In this document: piece by piece, positions 61,689 to 64,000 of the stretch
Position numbering within the stretch: position 1 is the first letter of the stretch
Layout: each line of letters begins with the position of its first letter
Assembly: GCF_045862395.1 (NCBI RefSeq)
Contig: NZ_AP023087.1
Location: 4,216,001-4,280,000 of the forward strand
DNA: 64,000 nucleotides
Origin: Marinicellulosiphila megalodicopiae
GTDB lineage: Bacteria > Pseudomonadota > Gammaproteobacteria > Pseudomonadales > Natronospirillaceae
Reading direction: 5' to 3'
The notes under the pieces: generated by a model
What the model was told of the DNA's origin: nothing
Database searches by the model: none
The model's input: the letters and a program-made list of their open reading frames with translations, nothing else
Made by a program: the position numbers and the translations under genes

Positions 61689-62173
61689 TTTTCTAAATGT
61701 TGGTAGAAAATATCAGAAAATTCGATTGTTTCTGACTTTTCAGAAAGTAACCGAGCTTTGACTTGGTTGGTGACTTTATGAGAAAGAATAAGCTCTCTAA
61801 AATCTCCTTGTAATTCATAATTAAGTGCAGAAATCAGGACACTTAACATTCTAAGTGAACATAGTTTTGCAATATTGTTAACATCAGAAAATATTAGCCC
61901 TTCTAGAAAATCTTTACTTAATAATAAGTCGTAAGCGTGCTCTTTTAGCCAAATATCAGTATTTTCTTCTTTGATAATAAAAACACATAATTTATTAAAA
62001 TCTGAATTTTTTCGACAAGATAACTCTGTTAATGCTGATGTTGCACAGCTCTGCTCAGAATCGTAATCTTTAATTAATTCAATCAAGACTGAATCATCTA
62101 CTACATCCCAATCCGGCTCTTCAGGGAATATGAATTGAATTTCTTGTGCTTTAGTAAGATTAAATTTCATCAT
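61682..62173 (-). CDS. Hypothetical helical protein, integron cassette gene
   Basis: The 163-residue product is soluble and predicted helical, with HEAT-like spacing (SCATSALTELSCRKNSDFNK; WLKEHAYDLLLSKDF). The ATG lies eight bases after the attC right end GTTATAC. The stop overlaps the following attC-like site. I do not recognise the family; immunity-type proteins often look like this, but that is a guess. Confidence 0.7.
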   Translation of the reverse strand: MMKFNLTKAQEIQFIFPEEPDWDVVDDSVLIELIKDYDSEQSCATSALTELSCRKNSDFNKLCVFIIKEENTDIWLKEHAYDLLLSKDFLEGLIFSDVNNIAKLCSLRMLSVLISALNYELQGDFRELILSHKVTNQVKARLLSEKSETIEFSDIFYQHLENV

Positions 62174-62181
62174 ATGTACGT

Positions 62182-62455
62182 ATAACGAGGCTGTAGAAAA
62201 ATTAACTCTCTAAAACCAGTTTAAAAATTGTTTATTTTATAGGCTAAAAATAGCCTCGTTTTTTAAAATCTAGATAGGTAATGGCATTAAAAAATAATTT
62301 TAATCCACTCTCCGCACGATGATTTTTTGTGGTTTTAATTTTTCTACAGCCTGAACGCCGCAATAAGCGGCAAGATAAACGTTGGCTATAATTGTTGTGA
62401 GGAACGAACAGCAGCCAACGTTTAGATGTCCGTTTTAATTGTCTTTGTTGAACGT
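62182..62455 (-). repeat. Integron attC site split by an inserted element
   Basis: The attC consists of 62182-62187 plus 62354-62455. Joined, it reads ATAACGCCGCAATAAGCGGC, exactly as in the attC at 49063-49167, and the rest is almost identical to that site. The right end on the minus strand is GTTCAAC at 62453, and the last codons of the 62435 gene lie in it. Confidence 0.8.
62188..62353. mobile_element. About 165-bp MITE-like element in an attC
   Basis: The 18-bp terminal inverted repeats are perfect: AGGCTGTAGAAAAATTAA (62188-62205) and its complement at 62335-62352. AACG abuts the left end (62184-62187) and recurs one base after the right end (62354-62357), a likely target duplication. 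Inside is a hairpin AGGCTA-AAAA-TAGCCT followed by T-run (62241-62264). No coding capacity. A transposase must act in trans. Confidence 0.78.
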
Positions 62456-63322
62456 TTCACTTTCTTGATCCATTCCGTGTCTTCTTAAAACACACCTGAA
62501 TGGAACAATCTTATGCTCACTATCCGCGTATGATGAGAAAAAACCTCTGAACTCACGTCCATTTTTAACAAGCATGAGAGATAAGCTGCCTCGATCTATA
62601 TGGCCACTATGATTATTTTCATACTCTCCAGTAAGGATTAAGTTTTTGAAAGAGCCACGCACAGAATAGGTGTGTATATCGGATGCTCCTCCGATTTCGA
62701 CTATTTCACCTTTAATTTCATGGCCCACTCTTTCAAATTGTGCACGGACTTCAATAGGAGAAAACTTCGATACGGCTATAAAAAACCTTCGCCCAACAAC
62801 CTCTGAATCATTGATTGTGTCGGAGTCACCCTCACCAACATCATTTGCAATCAGCTCAGCCTCTATATTTCTTTGGCTTCCATCGTGGCCGATTGCAGTA
62901 GCGCTTATTTGATTAGTTTCAGAACTTTCACCACTGCGTTTTTCTTTCCTAGATTTCTTCCTTCTGCGTATTTCAGCCATTCCAATTTTAATTCTACGTT
63001 TATCAATTTCGTCAACACCGATAAATGGAACAAGAACACCGTTCCACACTCCCTCTATCTTAACTCCTCGATATTGAAGATTTTCTAGTGTTGGCTTTAG
63101 ATGAGACCTAAATGTTATGGATAAAACAACTAAAAGCCCTGCGGTAACAACACCGCTTACCACACCGTTAAAAATTGGTGGAGCCCATTGAGAATGAGAA
63201 TTGAAAAAGCTGGCATCAAAGTACCTGTAAGCAAAAATCCCTATACCTAGCAGTAAGGCCAATGGTATTAGCTTGATGATTACTTTACCTATTGCTTTTA
63301 AAAATTTCATTATTGGTTCCAT
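62435..63322 (-). CDS. Two-helix membrane protein with beta-rich domain, integron cassette gene (possible 2TM effector)
   Basis: The 295-residue product has two membrane helices (about 14-32 and 49-70), a charged middle (RRRKKSRKEKRSG) and a beta-strand-rich C-terminal domain: IEGVWNGVLVPF, YSVRGSFKNLILTGEYENN, RGSLSLMLVKNGREFRGFFSSY. This layout (2TM plus beta-barrel-like domain) resembles the 2TM beta-rich effectors of CBASS-type defence, such as Cap15; that is a structural guess. No cyclase gene is adjacent in the window. GGAAG precedes the ATG. It lies directly downstream of a group II intron and its end overlaps the attC. Confidence 0.75.
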   Translation of the reverse strand: MEPIMKFLKAIGKVIIKLIPLALLLGIGIFAYRYFDASFFNSHSQWAPPIFNGVVSGVVTAGLLVVLSITFRSHLKPTLENLQYRGVKIEGVWNGVLVPFIGVDEIDKRRIKIGMAEIRRRKKSRKEKRSGESSETNQISATAIGHDGSQRNIEAELIANDVGEGDSDTINDSEVVGRRFFIAVSKFSPIEVRAQFERVGHEIKGEIVEIGGASDIHTYSVRGSFKNLILTGEYENNHSGHIDRGSLSLMLVKNGREFRGFFSSYADSEHKIVPFRCVLRRHGMDQESETFNKDN

Positions 63323-63382
63323 GTGGTGACTTCCAATTTACGTAATCACGGTAGAACGACCCATTACTGAGCCGACCCCGTA

Positions 63383-63417
63383 CAGATCCGGACGTGCGGA
63401 ATTACCGCATCCGGCTC
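63383..63417 (-). ncRNA. Group II intron domain V
   Basis: Minus strand starts GAGCCGGATGCGG, loop TAAT, then CCGCACGTCCGGATCTG: a 35-nt helix with the conserved AGC triad near the 5' side and the two-base bulge (CG between CA and TCC), the usual catalytic domain V form. Confidence 0.85.
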
Positions 63418-63450
63418 TTCAGTTTATTCACCCGTGTAAAGGCAAACTAT

Positions 63451-64000
63451 TTAATACCAGTCAACAACTATGTATTTCTTGCTAACTCGCATCGGCTTAA
63501 TTTTAAAATACTCTAACATCTTCATGTAATTTTGCCAGTTATAACTTTTACGACCACTTCGCCTATTCAACCACTTGAACAAACTGTGTATCACAAAATT
63601 TGATAACGTTGATAAACTTCGACTATTATCTGGAAGTCCAAAATAATTTTGAAATCCAATTAATTTTCTTCTCATCTCTGGCAACCAACAATTTAACCTT
63701 CTTGATCGCGACGTCTTGATAAAATCATAATATTTTTCAAAACTAGCACGCATCTTTTTAGTAGAAGTTCGACGTCTTAATCTTGGTTTTCCCTTTTTAT
63801 CTTTACACCAATTAAAGGCAAACCCAAGAAACTCAAAACGGTGCTTCCTACTCGGAAAATATGCACTAAACTTGATTAAGTTTGTTTTCTCTTTAGCTAA
63901 TTCAAGACCAAACTTTCTTAATCTCTCGGGTAATGATTGATAAAATCTGGCCGCGTCTTCTTCCATTTCAAAAGCACAAACAAAATCATCCGCATAACGA
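63451..64000 (-). CDS. ltrA: Group II intron reverse transcriptase/maturase (C-terminal part, partial)
   Basis: The visible part starts inside the reverse transcriptase active site, RYADDFVCAFE (YADD). After it come the thumb (FGLELAKEKTNLIKFS, FEFLGFAFNW) and the maturase domain (RLRRRTSTKKMRASFEKYYDF, WLPEMRRKLIGFQNYFGLP, FKWLNRRSGRKSYNWQNYMKM). The N-terminal reverse transcriptase half lies beyond the window. The gene ends about 33 bases before domain V, so it is encoded in domain IV. It allows splicing and retrohoming of its own intron. Confidence 0.92.
   Translation of the reverse strand, partial: RYADDFVCAFEMEEDAARFYQSLPERLRKFGLELAKEKTNLIKFSAYFPSRKHRFEFLGFAFNWCKDKKGKPRLRRRTSTKKMRASFEKYYDFIKTSRSRRLNCWLPEMRRKLIGFQNYFGLPDNSRSLSTLSNFVIHSLFKWLNRRSGRKSYNWQNYMKMLEYFKIKPMRVSKKYIVVDWY

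Larger units (their letters stand above)
63345..64000 (-). mobile_element. 3' part of a group II intron (continues beyond right edge)
   Basis: The reverse transcriptase gene is followed by a typical domain V and a domain VI-like stretch, so the 3' end of the intron lies near 63345. The exact boundary cannot be set without the 5' exon. The intron sits just upstream of a cassette gene; class C group II introns often target attC sites or terminators, so insertion at the cassette array is plausible. Confidence 0.8.

Overview
The window is AT-rich DNA from a gammaproteobacterium. This rests on conserved gene neighbourhoods: mreB-mreC-mreD-maf, rhodanese (YibN-like)-grxC-secB, tilS-pyrG, and a 6S RNA directly upstream of the 5-formyltetrahydrofolate cyclo-ligase gene. 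Genus cannot be fixed from the sequence. Secreted pectin (rhamnogalacturonan) enzymes suggest a particle- or alga-associated, probably aquatic, heterotroph.

Layout. 1-10.4 kb is core genome: cell shape (maf, mreDCB), a membrane-anchored retropepsin-like protease, a BI-1 family membrane protein, a periplasmic thioredoxin-like protein, secB/grxC/rhodanese, a GNAT acetyltransferase, tilS and pyrG. 10.4-20.1 kb holds an unusual MATE-like transporter fused to an HPt domain, several hypothetical genes, a RIO-type kinase, 6S RNA with fau, a Rossmann-fold gene and glpK. 20.2-23.1 kb is a VWA lipoprotein / ECF sigma / membrane-protein operon. 23.2-33.3 kb (minus strand) carries a DUF1501 protein with a CxxCH lipoprotein, then a double-domain rhamnogalacturonan acetylesterase and a PL11 rhamnogalacturonan lyase. 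33.3-41.8 kb has a Spy-like periplasmic protein preceded by a duplicated mini-ORF, dapB, a divergent TetR/peroxiredoxin pair with twin operators, a higBA-type toxin-antitoxin flanked by structured palindromic repeats, rep helicase and a rhomboid protease. 42.4-46.8 kb is a second cytochrome-like/DUF1552 pair.

47-63 kb is accessory DNA. At 47.8-50.9 kb and again at 61.6-63.3 kb small minus-strand genes are each followed by an integron attC-like site (conserved GTTATAC/GTTGAAC-type ends around long palindromes). This is a cassette array with no visible integrase. One attC is split by a small element with 18-bp perfect inverted repeats. The right edge holds the 3' end of a group II intron with its reverse transcriptase. 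Between the two cassette blocks lie a 65-bp tandem repeat field, a coiled-coil secreted protein, a decayed LysR gene, a large lipoprotein, a two-component system that brackets an FAD oxidoreductase gene, and a decayed IS91-type transposase.

Most interesting items: the integrase-less cassette array with the split attC and a possible 2TM/beta-rich effector cassette; the five-copy structured repeat around higBA whose stems co-vary; the MATE-HPt fusion; the two planctomycete-like CxxCH/Tat-protein pairs; and an apparent ATT start of mreC.
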